14,233 nucleotides of DNA from Neocallimastix lanati (nom. inval.) (lineage: Eukaryota; Neocallimastigomycota; Neocallimastigomycetes; Neocallimastigales; Neocallimastigaceae): contig JACVTC010000208.1 of assembly GCA_016946835.1 (NCBI GenBank), forward strand, positions 176,501 through 190,733, given 5' to 3'. This document shows positions 1 through 8,190 of this stretch, piece by piece. The first letter of the stretch is position 1. The number at the start of each line of letters is the position of its first letter. The notes under the pieces are model-generated. The model ran no database searches. It was not told the DNA's origin and saw nothing but the letters and a program-made list of their open reading frames with translations. The translations under genes and the position numbers were made by a program.

Positions 1-387
1 TGTTAAGTCCTCCAATTCGTAATCTTTATTTCTTTTTGGGCTTCTAACTTCATAATTCTCTCTTACTACCTTTCTGTTGTTTTGATAATTATTCCTGATA
101 TTTATTCTTGGGTTGACAATTTCAGTTGAGTACTCTTTTGAGGGTCTCAAATTCATTACTCTATCAACTTTTTCGGCAATGTCAAACGCCCGATTTAAAG
201 AAATGTCATCCTTAAGGGAGACCTTTTTCCAAGCTTCTTCATTGTTCCTAAGAGCATCAATATAATCGAGAACACTGACTCGCTTCTTTCTTTTCTTATC
301 TAATTTAAAATATATGGATCGGAAACGAGTATTAAAGTCTTTTACTCGCTCATTTCTTTTAATTCTTAAAGCACGGAGCTCACGAAG
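1..387 (-). pseudogene. Gag fragment of an older Ty3/Gypsy element (C), interrupted at 388
   Basis: Read from 387 down to 1, the minus strand is open for 129 codons with no stop. The translation aligns without gaps to residues 122 to about 195 of the Gag encoded at 8561-9466, sharing blocks such as RIKRNE, LDKKR, VLDYID, EAWKK and SLKDDIS, then diverges into an Asn/Arg-rich tail. By eye roughly 70% of residues match over the aligned 70 or so. It is therefore the capsid-domain end of a Gag from the same family as element B but a different subfamily, with more GC-rich codons. It has no start codon: the first 121 or so codons are missing because element A begins at 388, exactly at the break. The zinc knuckle and pol would lie left of the window. 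I infer a non-functional, split copy. Confidence 0.85.
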
Positions 388-628
388 TGTAACGGAGGTG
401 CTTCTATTGTAACAGCGGGACGTGGTATAGAAACACAGAAAGGAGAAAACTCAATAGGTTTACACTATCTGTATAAATAATTCGTTTTATTAGAAATATT
501 TTTTATTAATTATAAAATTTAAAATAATTATTAATATTAATCAACAAGGTAATATTTCGAATTACTTATACGTTAATTATTATTAATAAAAGCACGAAGA
601 AAAATATTTTCATTCGTGAAGTTCGCAC

Positions 629-636
629 TATTTATA
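629..636 (-). promoter_or_regulatory. TATA box of the element A LTR promoter
   Basis: The minus strand reads TATAAATA within AAAAGTATAAATAGT, the same core found around the TATA box of element B's LTR. The copy in the 5' LTR, which would drive A, is at 5914-5921. A start about 41 bases downstream (595; 5880 in the 5' LTR) would give an RNA beginning GTGCTTTTATT. Confidence 0.7.
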
Positions 637-930
637 CTTTTAACGGAAAAACAGTTTTAACATGTAAAAATAATTTTAAAGAAATATTTAGAAATATGTT
701 TGTAATAATTAATAATGTAAAGTTTCTAGAATATAGATTTTAATTGATGAAAATGAATCTTATCAAAAAAGAATAAAATAATTTATATAATAAGAATTTC
801 TAAATTCATTTCGGTTGAATTACGAACCGAAAGAATCTTTAACTTTCTATAATTTTATACAGAAAGAATATTCAAGAAGATATTATTAATAATTAATAAA
901 ATAATTAATAAAATAATTATTAATGCAAAA

Positions 931-1003
931 TGGGTTGAGGTGTGAGTCGAACCCATGAAGTATTGGTCATGGTCAGTATAACTAACCATTGAACCAAAGT
1001 TCT
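931..1003 (-). other. tRNA-like segment with Pol III A and B boxes in the element A LTR
   Basis: On the minus strand TGGTTCAATGG (996-986) matches the tRNA A box and GGGTTCGACTC (954-944) matches the B box, with tRNA-like spacing of 31 bases. A TTTT run (930-927) lies just downstream, where a Pol III terminator would be. The acceptor, D and T stems pair poorly, so this is probably a tRNA-derived relic rather than a working tRNA. An identical copy is at 6216-6288. It lies within 30 to 100 bases of the LTR's 5' edge in element sense. Confidence 0.55.
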
Positions 1004-1031
1004 AATTTTACTAACTGAAGATTTCGTTACA

Positions 1032-1046
1032 TGGTCCGCCTCCAGG
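1032..1046 (-). promoter_or_regulatory. Candidate polypurine tract of element A
   Basis: Reading toward the 3' LTR on the minus strand, CTGGAGGCGGACCA directly precedes TGTAACG. A purine-rich run abutting U3 is expected for plus-strand DNA priming. The run is short and interrupted by CCA, so the assignment is moderate. Confidence 0.5.
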
Positions 1047-1367
1047 ATTCGGATACCAGACGAATCTAACAGTTAGGCATAACTTATACTAAAATTAAGC
1101 AAACTAAACTAAACTAAACTAAATTAAACTAAACTAAACTAAAATAAAATAAAATAAAAATAATAATTAACCATTTTATAGTACGAACTTTTTTTTTTGA
1201 ATAAAATTACATGATATTAATAAAGTTACATGAATATAATATATAATAAGAATACATGAATATTAATAATATTTAATAATATAAAATAATATTTAGTAAT
1301 ATTGATATTAATAAATTAATATAAGTTTGATATTAATAAAGTAAAGATTCATTTTCAAGTTTTAATT
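1047..1367 (-). other. 3' untranslated region of element A with AAACT tandem repeat
   Basis: This 320-base stretch between the stop codon and the purine tract holds no gene. Bases 1101-1156 are a pentanucleotide tandem repeat: eight AAACT-type units (one AAATT) followed by AAAAT units. The rest is AT-rich with ATTAATAAT-like words. No other signal is visible. Confidence 0.7.
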
Positions 1368-3806
1368 TTAGTTATTTTTGTTAAATTCTTTTAAGAGTTT
1401 AGGGCAATTTAAGTTTTCTTCGGGTTCCCAAGATGCTTCAGATAAAGGATAACCTTTCCATTTAATAAGATATTGGGTTTTGCCATAATGTTTTCTTTTA
1501 TCAAGAATTTTTTCAACTTCGTATTCTTCTTCATTGTCAATAATTATCGGTGGTGGTGGTTCTTTCTTTCGTCCAAAGTGATCTTCATAAAATGGTTCAA
1601 GTTCAGAAACATGTATTAAAGGATGGATTCTGATTTCTTTTGGTAAGTCTAACTTATATGAAACGGGAGAAATTTTCTTAATGATTTTATATGGACCAAG
1701 TTTTCTGGGTTTAAGTTTTTTATTTCCATTATGAATTATAAGTGAACTATTAATCCACACTTTATCACCAGGTTTAAAATTTGGAGCTTCAATACGATGT
1801 TTGTTTGCAAATTCTTCTTGCTTTTTTCTTGCTTGTTGTAAATTTCCATTAAGTGTTTTAAATAATTCTGAAAGGTCTTTTGTAAATTCATCAGCTCTAG
1901 GAACATCTGTACTGTTTGGAATTGATGGTGAATATCTTGGATTATATCCATAGTTTGCATAAAAAGGTGAGTGCTTAATTGATTCTTGAATTGAATTATT
2001 ATAACTGAATTCTGCTAGGAATAAAAAATTATACCAATCAGAACCTTTAAAGTTTGAATAACATCTTAAGTATTGTTCAATAACGGAGTTCACCCTCTCC
2101 GTTAAACCATTGGTTTGGTGATGGAAGGGAGAAGCAAGTTTCGTTGTGATATTGAAAGATTTACAAATAGCTGACCAAAATTTTGAAGTGAATTGAGAAT
2201 CTTTATCGGAAAAAAAATCGGAGGGTGGTTTATGAATACGGAAGAGGTCATTTATGTCTTTCTTGGGAACAAATAAAACAGAAGCAGCAGCTGGAGATTT
2301 AGATTTTCTAATAAATTTTTTGTTTTCATTTTCTTTAATATATTTCTTCGAAGCTAGAGGTTCTTTTACAGTTAAGGGGTAGATTGGGTCATAATGAAGT
2401 TTTTCATTTTGTTTGGGTTTAATCTCGCTATCAAAAGGACAATAAGGAGGTAATTCATTAGTGTATATTTCACTGAAAGTGTCTATAAATGGAAGTAATT
2501 TTTTTGGTAATGATTTGCTTATTTTATTATTGATTTCTTCATTTTCATTTTTGTCATTTTGTTTAGTAGTATTTAAAGGAACATAAGAAGTAAAGGAGTT
2601 AGGGATGATTAAACAATTTTCAACGCAATAATTGGAATTAAATCTTAAGACTTTATTTTTGAAGTCAATATCAGGATTGTGAGTAGAAATCCATTCGAAA
2701 CCTAAAATAGCACAATAAGAAGGAAGGTCAACCACATAGAATTGAGTCTTACATTTATGGTTATTATAAGTGATGGAAATAGGAAGAGTTTTTCCAAGAA
2801 TAGTTTGCTTTCCACCGATGCCAGATACATTAGGGAAATTAGTTTTAGTTGAATACGGGATATTATTTTCTTTAACATAGTAGATATCCATTAAATTGAT
2901 TTGAGAACCAGTATCGAGAAGAATTTTAGCAGTAGAATTTGTATTATCAATACTTAAAGAAAATTCGTAAATAGGAAGATTTGAGTCAGAAACTCTGGGT
3001 CTAGATATAGGTTTTGATTCGGGATTAGAAATATAAGTGCTACTTGATGAAGGTTTATTTTTGTATTTATTTTTAAGTGGACAATTGTCGAGAGAATGTT
3101 CAGAGGATCCACAATACAAACAAAGATTTTCTCTTCTTCTTCTTTCTTTTTCTTCTTGAGATAGAGGTCCATGAGGTTTGGATTTAAATTGTTTTTGGAA
3201 AAAGAATGATTTTTTGCCTTTTTTATTTTTATTATAATTACTATTATTTGAATTTTGACCTTGAAGATTGGAGAATTGTCTATGAGTAGAAATACGATTA
3301 TCGATTCTAGATGCAATTGTTTGCATAGCAAAGAGGGTTTGAGGTCCAGGAAACATTTCTAAAATTCTAGTAGCAATATGGTCATGTAGGCCGGCAAGAA
3401 AGGCGTCCATCTTGGCTTCTTCATTCCAGGAAGATTCATCGGCGTATTTATTAAATTCTAAAATATAATTTCTGACTTCACCAATTCGTTTTTGTTTGAT
3501 TGTTCTTAATTTCTGGTTGGCAATAAAGGTAGAATCATAACTTCCAAATACTGATTTTAGTCTTGCAATGAATTGATTATAATTAAGGAGACAAGGATCT
3601 TGGTTTTCAATGAGAGTAGCAGCCCAATTCATGGCGTTTCCATACAAACGAGAAATGATATAGATTACTTTAGCTTCATCGTTTGCAAATCTTTCCGGTT
3701 GAATCATAAAAATAAGTTCCATTTTAGCTAGAAATCCTTTAAAGAATCGACGATCACCAGCAAAACCGTCCTTAAAGGTAGGATTTTCTTGATTATAGTT
3801 GTCCAT
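1368..3806 (-). CDS. Gag-protease-(RT deleted)-integrase C-half-chromodomain polyprotein of element A
   Basis: An uninterrupted 812-residue frame. A Ty3-type Gag capsid domain (about 12-180) is followed by a basic Lys/Asn-rich linker and a CX2CX4HX4C zinc knuckle (229-242), which bind RNA in this family. The aspartic protease has the standard DTGS motif at 298-301. The reverse transcriptase begins normally ([24 protein letters not shown]) but stops at residue 517. The chain then runs straight into integrase near its second catalytic Asp (D534), keeping E570 with the correct 35-residue spacing, and on to a GPY/F-like region and a chromodomain (about 762-809, ending in WEPEENL). The RT catalytic core, all of RNase H, the HHCC zinc domain and the first integrase Asp are absent, an estimated 550-600 residues by family comparison. 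The join keeps the frame. The product could form particles and process Gag but not copy or integrate DNA. The first ATG is used; gag similarity begins within a dozen residues. Confidence 0.9.
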   Translation of the reverse strand: MDNYNQENPTFKDGFAGDRRFFKGFLAKMELIFMIQPERFANDEAKVIYIISRLYGNAMNWAATLIENQDPCLLNYNQFIARLKSVFGSYDSTFIANQKLRTIKQKRIGEVRNYILEFNKYADESSWNEEAKMDAFLAGLHDHIATRILEMFPGPQTLFAMQTIASRIDNRISTHRQFSNLQGQNSNNSNYNKNKKGKKSFFFQKQFKSKPHGPLSQEEKERRRRENLCLYCGSSEHSLDNCPLKNKYKNKPSSSSTYISNPESKPISRPRVSDSNLPIYEFSLSIDNTNSTAKILLDTGSQINLMDIYYVKENNIPYSTKTNFPNVSGIGGKQTILGKTLPISITYNNHKCKTQFYVVDLPSYCAILGFEWISTHNPDIDFKNKVLRFNSNYCVENCLIIPNSFTSYVPLNTTKQNDKNENEEINNKISKSLPKKLLPFIDTFSEIYTNELPPYCPFDSEIKPKQNEKLHYDPIYPLTVKEPLASKKYIKENENKKFIRKSKSPAAASVLFVPKKDINDLFRIHKPPSDFFSDKDSQFTSKFWSAICKSFNITTKLASPFHHQTNGLTERVNSVIEQYLRCYSNFKGSDWYNFLFLAEFSYNNSIQESIKHSPFYANYGYNPRYSPSIPNSTDVPRADEFTKDLSELFKTLNGNLQQARKKQEEFANKHRIEAPNFKPGDKVWINSSLIIHNGNKKLKPRKLGPYKIIKKISPVSYKLDLPKEIRIHPLIHVSELEPFYEDHFGRKKEPPPPIIIDNEEEYEVEKILDKRKHYGKTQYLIKWKGYPLSEASWEPEENLNCPKLLKEFNKNN

Positions 3807-4854
3807 ATTGAAATAGATAAGGTAGAGTAGAATAAGTTTTCAAAGATAAAGAATAGGCGGTAGAATCCAGAAGTTCCCAAAGTAGTAGTAGAGATTCCAA
3901 TAATCCAAAAGGTAGTATATAGGTAGCAAAATTCCGAGAGTTCAAAAGTTGTTTATTGGTAGGTTTCCAAGGTTAATGGATAAGAACACAAAATTTTAAT
4001 AACACTTTATAATATTTTATAATTAAATATTTTTATTTTATAATTATTTATCAAAAATTACTGAAATATAAACTAGATTATATAGTATTGGACCAACTAA
4101 ATATATAATCTATCAAAGTTTTATACGATAAGTTCCTTTAGCCTTTTAGTGATAACGCAGATAAAATCGATTGTTAATGTCTTATAGACAAAAGGAAGTA
4201 ATATTGTTAGATTCTTTATTATGTCTAACTTATTGTTAGCTGAAAAGAATAAAACAAATTATTTTCCCCTATATCAATAGTATCTGAACACTAAAATGTT
4301 ACGAAAACAGAGACCAACTTCTGTCGCTTTGGAAGTCGTATAAACCTTATATTTATATTTTAATCTTTGTTTTCTTAATTATAAAATTATAATATTAATT
4401 ATAAAATTATTGATTGATAAAATAGAATAGTACTATTGACTCACAACTATAGAAAAAACCGTCAGTACTATTATAACTAGTGCCGCGAGTAAGCACGAAA
4501 TAAAATTTTAAAATACTATATAATTTTAATCTTACGCCTTCGGTGACGTAAGCTCCTTATTCGCCAGAGTTGTTGCAAACCTAGAACCGTTTTCCTTTAT
4601 AATAGGCTACGGTGCTCTCTTATAGAGTTTTACCTAGTCTAGAACCAAATCTATTCGTCGAGTGCAACACTAAAGAAGACAATTCTTCTAACTCTGTATA
4701 TGAGCTCTATTCGCTCGTATAAACGCTTTTTTAAATAAATAAATAAAAAATAAAATTGAACAAGTTTTTCTTGCTATTATTTCAAGCAAGTAATTTATTA
4801 AAATAATTAAAAATAAAAAATTATTATTACAATTATTAATATTATTATTATTAT

Positions 4855-4906
<52 letters not shown>

Positions 4907-5156
4907 CTAAGCTAATTTAAAAAATTTATTATTTTTGTAATAAATTAAATGAAAAAAAATTTTTTTTTTTTTTTTTATTTATCTAGAACTAATTGATTTA
5001 TTCACTAAATTAATCTAAAATATTTATCTAAAAATTAAAATTTTTTTTTACTAAATTAATTTAATATTATTTATCTAATTATAAATTAATTTTGTTGGTA
5101 AATATTAGAATTAGTTTTAAAGGGTTAAGGTAATACAAGATTAATTTAATATTATC

Positions 5157-5187
<31 letters not shown>

Positions 5188-5672
5188 ATTTTTTAAAAGG
5201 TTAAGGTAATGCAAGTTTTATCTTAATAGGGTAGTACAAATTTAATTTGAATTATTTGATCGGGTAGTACAAGAATTTTTGTTATAAGAATTAATTTCAA
5301 CAACCATAGGATTAGGATTATCCGGTAATATAATAGATACAAAGGATTGAATTATATAATAGTGAGGGTAACTCAAAACAGACAAGGTGATAATTTGAAT
5401 AGGAATCAATAGGCAGTAATTATTCGTCTGGGAGGAGATAGAATCCGAGATTAAAAGATATAGAAGTCCGGTATTAAAGAGATAGTAGATAAAAAGATTT
5501 ATTCAAAGATTATTAGATTAAGATAGAGAGAACCGGAAGAGTAGGTATTAGTAAAAGTAGAAACCCAACGATTGCCAAAAGATATTAAGAAAGTAGAATT
5601 CCTAAAAGTGCGGTAGAATGTCTGCGGGATAGCGCAAAGGAATTGAGGGCTTGGATTAGCAGGTGCTTTTAT
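3807..5672 (-). other. 5' leader of element A (untranslated)
   Basis: No convincing gene lies in these 1.87 kb. From the LTR toward gag (minus strand) it holds the priming site (5673-5663), a stretch of loosely repeated GGGTA(A)GTACAAG-like words on the plus strand (5121-5275), T-tracts of 26 (5162-5187) and 47 bases (4857-4903), the structured domain shared with element B (4716-4426), and a pyrimidine-rich minus-strand segment (about 3960-3840) before the gag ATG. Leaders this long are plausible for cis-acting packaging or translation signals. The 4857-4903 run probably varies in length. Confidence 0.7.
4426..4716 (-). ncRNA. Conserved structured RNA domain in the leader of element A
   Basis: Read on the minus strand. 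It opens with GAGCGAATAGAGCTC (4716-4702), then has a 6-bp AGAAGA hairpin (4689-4674), a 7-bp closing stem TGTTGCA/TGCAACA (4669-4663 with 4577-4571) enclosing smaller hairpins, and the 40-base block identical to element B (4567-4528), which contains the hairpin CTTACG/CGTAAG. A further GTGC/GCAC hairpin, the shared word CTAGTTATAA (4480-4471) and a 9-bp stem AATAGTACT/AGTACTATT (4472-4464 with 4434-4426) follow. Stem order matches B while stem sequences differ. The function is unknown; packaging, dimerisation, translation or self-processing are all possible. Confidence 0.6.
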
Positions 5673-5673
5673 T
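5663..5673 (-). promoter_or_regulatory. Putative self-priming primer-binding site of element A
   Basis: Immediately downstream of the 5' LTR on the minus strand the sequence is AATAAAAGCAC (its first A being the last LTR base). It is exactly complementary to GTGCTTTTATT, found in the LTR at 595-585 on the same strand, where the transcript should begin. Tf1 of fission yeast primes by folding its first 11 transcript bases onto such a site. No tRNA 3' end (TGG start) fits here. Confidence 0.6.
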
Positions 5674-6302
5674 GTAACGGAGGTGCTTCTATTGTAACAG
5701 CGGGACGTGGTATAGAAACACAGAAAGGAGAAAACTCAATAGGTTTACACTATCTGTATAAATAATTCGTTTTATTAGAAATATTTTTTATTAATTATAA
5801 AATTTAAAATAATTATTAATATTAATCAACAAGGTAATATTTCGAATTACTTATACGTTAATTATTATTAATAAAAGCACGAAGAAAAATATTTTCATTC
5901 GTGAAGTTCGCACTATTTATACTTTTAACGGAAAAACAGTTTTAACATGTAAAAATAATTTTAAAGAAATATTTAGAAATATGTTTGTAATAATTAATAA
6001 TGTAAAGTTTCTAGAATATAGATTTTAATTGATGAAAATGAATCTTATCAAAAAAGAATAAAATAATTTATATAATAAGAATTTCTAAATTCATTTCGGT
6101 TGAATTACGAACCGAAAGAATCTTTAACTTTCTATAATTTTATACAGAAAGAATATTCAAGAAGATATTATTAATAATTAATAAAATAATTAATAAAATA
6201 ATTATTAATGCAAAATGGGTTGAGGTGTGAGTCGAACCCATGAAGTATTGGTCATGGTCAGTATAACTAACCATTGAACCAAAGTTCTAATTTTACTAAC
6301 TG
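5673..6302 (-). repeat. 5' LTR of element A, truncated by element B
   Basis: Identical to 388-1017. The 14 bases AAGATTTCGTTACA that finish the complete LTR are missing, because element B starts at 6303. These bases should reappear to the right of B's 3' LTR, outside the window. It carries its own copies of the TATA box (5914-5921) and tRNA-like segment (6216-6288). In element sense the lost bases are the very start of U3, so the promoter itself is intact. Confidence 0.92.
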
Positions 6303-6789
6303 TGATAAGAATGTACTAAATAATGCATTCTTAATTAAATCTACGATTTATTTCTAATACATTATGTGTACATTATTATTTTTGTACTTTAATAAATTTT
6401 TAAATTCAAAGATTAAAAATTAGATCAAAAATTATATTAAACTTTATAATTTTTATATTAAATCTTATATTAATAGTAATATTTTTATATATTTAAAACT
6501 TATATTAACAATATTAATAATAAATCTTATTTTTTTATTTTTATATTAATAATGAAAATTTGTATTAATAATATTTTTATATATTGATAATTAAAAATTT
6601 ATATATTATATTTTAACTTTTATTATAAAATTTTATATCGAAATGTTTTATTTTATATTGAAAAATATTTTATTTTATTAAAAACCTTTATATTAGAATA
6701 GTATTTTTATTTTTATTTGAATATTTTAACAGATTGTAATAAAAATTTTAGCCAATTAAATAAATTCTTATTAGTAATATTTTAGATAG

Positions 6790-6839
<50 letters not shown>

Positions 6840-7164
6840 TATTAATATTATAAATGTATTTTATTTATATTGTTATAATTAAATTTTATATAATTGATTA
6901 TAAAAATCAATTTAAATTTAATAGTTTTTATATATAAAAAGAAAAATAATAATAAAATGTAATTTAGTGGCAAGAACAACTTTTATGCCTTGAAAAAAAA
7001 AGTATAAATAGTTGTAAATTTTGCTACTAATTTTTAAATATCATCAAATAAAATAAAATAAAATCAAATAAAATCAAATAAATTTATAAATAAAAATAAT
7101 AAATAAATAAATAAAATTTGTGTTTCCTTACTTTATTTTTATTTAATTCTCTAAAACCTTAACA
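6303..7164 (+). repeat. 5' LTR of element B (862 bp)
   Basis: It starts TGATAAG and ends CTTAACA (7158-7164), an imperfect 7-base inverted repeat with TG and CA ends. The start is fixed by the second copy at 13483. It is extremely AT-rich with a 41-base A-tract (6795-6835). A TATA box at 7003-7010 places the likely RNA start near 7035, giving a short R plus U5 of about 130 bases that is rich in AATAAA-like words. Confidence 0.88.
7003..7010 (+). promoter_or_regulatory. TATA box of the element B LTR promoter
   Basis: TATAAATA within AAAAGTATAAATAGT, about 155 bases before the LTR end and the best core-promoter match in the LTR. The copy in the 3' LTR is at 14184-14191. Confidence 0.7.
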
Positions 7165-7170
7165 TTTATA

Positions 7171-7187
7171 TGGTGGAGATATCGGGG
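7171..7187 (+). promoter_or_regulatory. tRNA primer-binding site of element B
   Basis: TGGTGGAGATATCGGGG lies six bases after the LTR end. Its complement, CCCCGATATCTCCACCA, has the form of a tRNA 3' end finishing in CCA, with an acceptor strand TATCTCC. The tRNA would begin GGAGATA; I cannot assign the amino acid. Confidence 0.7.
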
Positions 7188-7383
7188 AATTAAATAGAAA
7201 TAATAGTAAATAACATAGATTTTTTTTAATTTTTTTTATTTTATATTGATAAACAAGTAAGTCGTTAATCCTTTGATTAACCTATGGCGCTTGTTTGATA
7301 TATATATATAAAAAAAAAAAAATTTTTTTTAAATAAGTAAAATTAAGATTCTAAAAAAACAAATTTTGTAAAATTATAACAAG

Positions 7384-7745
7384 GAGCGGATAGAGCTCAT
7401 ACACAGTGTATTCTCAGATAGCAACAAATTAACTCTATTCATAGTAGGTTATTGAATAGTAGTTAATTTGGAGATTAATTGGAAAGTAGACGAAGGTATT
7501 TGGTTACCGACCCGGTAATAATAGTTCAGCCTTCAACGTTTCAACACACGAAGGTGCGGGTACTTTCCAAGCACTGGCGAATAAGGAGCTTACGTCACCG
7601 AAGGCGTAAGATTGTTTTTTTTATATATATTTTTTTTTACTTTTCTTTGTGCTAGTTATAAGGCACTTTATTATATAAAGTATCAGACTTTGGCTAACTT
7701 CGCCATTTAAATTTTTTTTATTTTTTTTTATTACTGATACTTTAT
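7384..7745 (+). ncRNA. Conserved structured RNA domain in the leader of element B
   Basis: It opens with GAGCGGATAGAGCTC (7384-7398). A 17-bp hairpin follows (CAAATTAACTCTATTCA at 7425-7441 with 7453-7470, one bulged T). A perfect 10-bp stem TTGGAAAGTA/TACTTTCCAA (7479-7488 with 7561-7570) encloses two hairpins, TTACCG/CGGTAA (7504-7518) and CCTTC/GAAGG (7530-7554), forming a three-way junction. Next comes the 40-base block identical to A (7574-7613) with hairpin CTTACG/CGTAAG (7589-7594, 7605-7610). A GTGC/GCAC hairpin and a 12-bp stem ATAAAGTATCAG/CTGATACTTTAT (7675-7686 with 7734-7745) complete it. The role is unknown. Confidence 0.62.
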
Positions 7746-8190
7746 TTGTTTAATAATTCCTGTAAAAGAATCTTAATTTACTTTGAAAATATTGTGTTTT
7801 TAGTTAATTTTTATTAGTTAATAAAAATATTATTGAATACTTTTAAAATTTTTTTTATTCCGTACATAGATTATCGGATTAAGTTTATCCTACATAGTAA
7901 TTGGGCTAGTAGGCTCTGAACTGCTATATTTTATATTGAATATAGTAATCGTGGCACACGCGTGGCATGACACCATTAGGTAAGCTGTACGTCAGACAGT
8001 GTGTACTATCAGATTGTACGACAATAAAGATTATTTTTTTGTATTTAATAATTATAATTAATTAATAATTTTATTAGCTATAACAATACAATATTTATCG
8101 TTTAAAAAGAAAAATTTTTGAAAGGTGAAAATAATAAATAAAACTTTGCTTCTAAATTTATTACTACAAATATACTAAATTACAAAATTC

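Larger units (their letters stand above)
388..1031 (-). repeat. 3' LTR of element A (complete, 644 bp)
   Basis: The ends form the inverted repeat TGTAACG (388-394) and CGTTACA (1025-1031), with TG and CA termini. Bases 388-1017 are repeated without visible difference at 5673-6302. In the minus-strand sense it starts with a tRNA-like segment, continues with an AT-rich U3, a TATAAATA box at 636-629 and a probable transcript start near 595, leaving about 208 bases of R plus U5. The left junction with Gag fragment C at 387/388 defines the outer end. Confidence 0.92.
388..6302 (-). mobile_element. Element A: chromodomain Ty3/Gypsy retrotransposon, internally deleted, LTR cut by element B
   Basis: Two direct copies of one sequence (388-1031 and 5673-6302) flank a minus-strand Gag-Pol-chromodomain frame. 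Minus orientation is supported by the frame itself, by a purine-rich tract next to the left LTR, by a self-priming-type site next to the right LTR, and by leader homology with element B in the matching direction. Element order on the minus strand is 5' LTR (6302 to 5673), leader (5672 to 3807), coding region, 3' UTR and 3' LTR (1031 to 388). Host sequence on the left is Gag fragment C; the other flank lies beyond element B, outside the window, so the target duplication cannot be seen. The LTRs are identical over the 630 compared bases, so A moved recently. Confidence 0.9.

Noticed and set aside
931-1003. Functional tRNA gene on the minus strand.
   Set aside because: Box motifs are good, but acceptor, D and T stems do not pair properly and no valid anticodon loop could be placed.
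1032-1054. TGGTCCGCCTCCAGGATTCGG right after the left LTR of A looks like a tRNA primer site, which would make A plus-oriented.
   Set aside because: The only coding region is minus-strand, the leader homology with B runs in the minus direction, and the minus reading gives a purine-rich tract here and a self-priming site at the other end.
1101-1156. AAACT tandem repeat considered as telomeric repeat.
   Set aside because: The unit does not match known TTAGGG-type telomere units and it lies inside an element's 3' UTR.
1736-1960. Small minus-strand open frame inside the element A coding region.
   Set aside because: It overlaps the integrase/linker coding part in another frame and has no recognisable domain; same for 2954-3331.
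4857-4903. 47-base T run considered as the poly(A) tail of a minus-strand retroposed copy.
   Set aside because: No target duplication or separate insert boundary is visible, and other T and A tracts occur throughout the leaders.
7384-7613. Possible hammerhead ribozyme in the structured leader.
   Set aside because: The three-way junction is suggestive, but I could not find the CUGANGA and GAAA core motifs in a usable arrangement.
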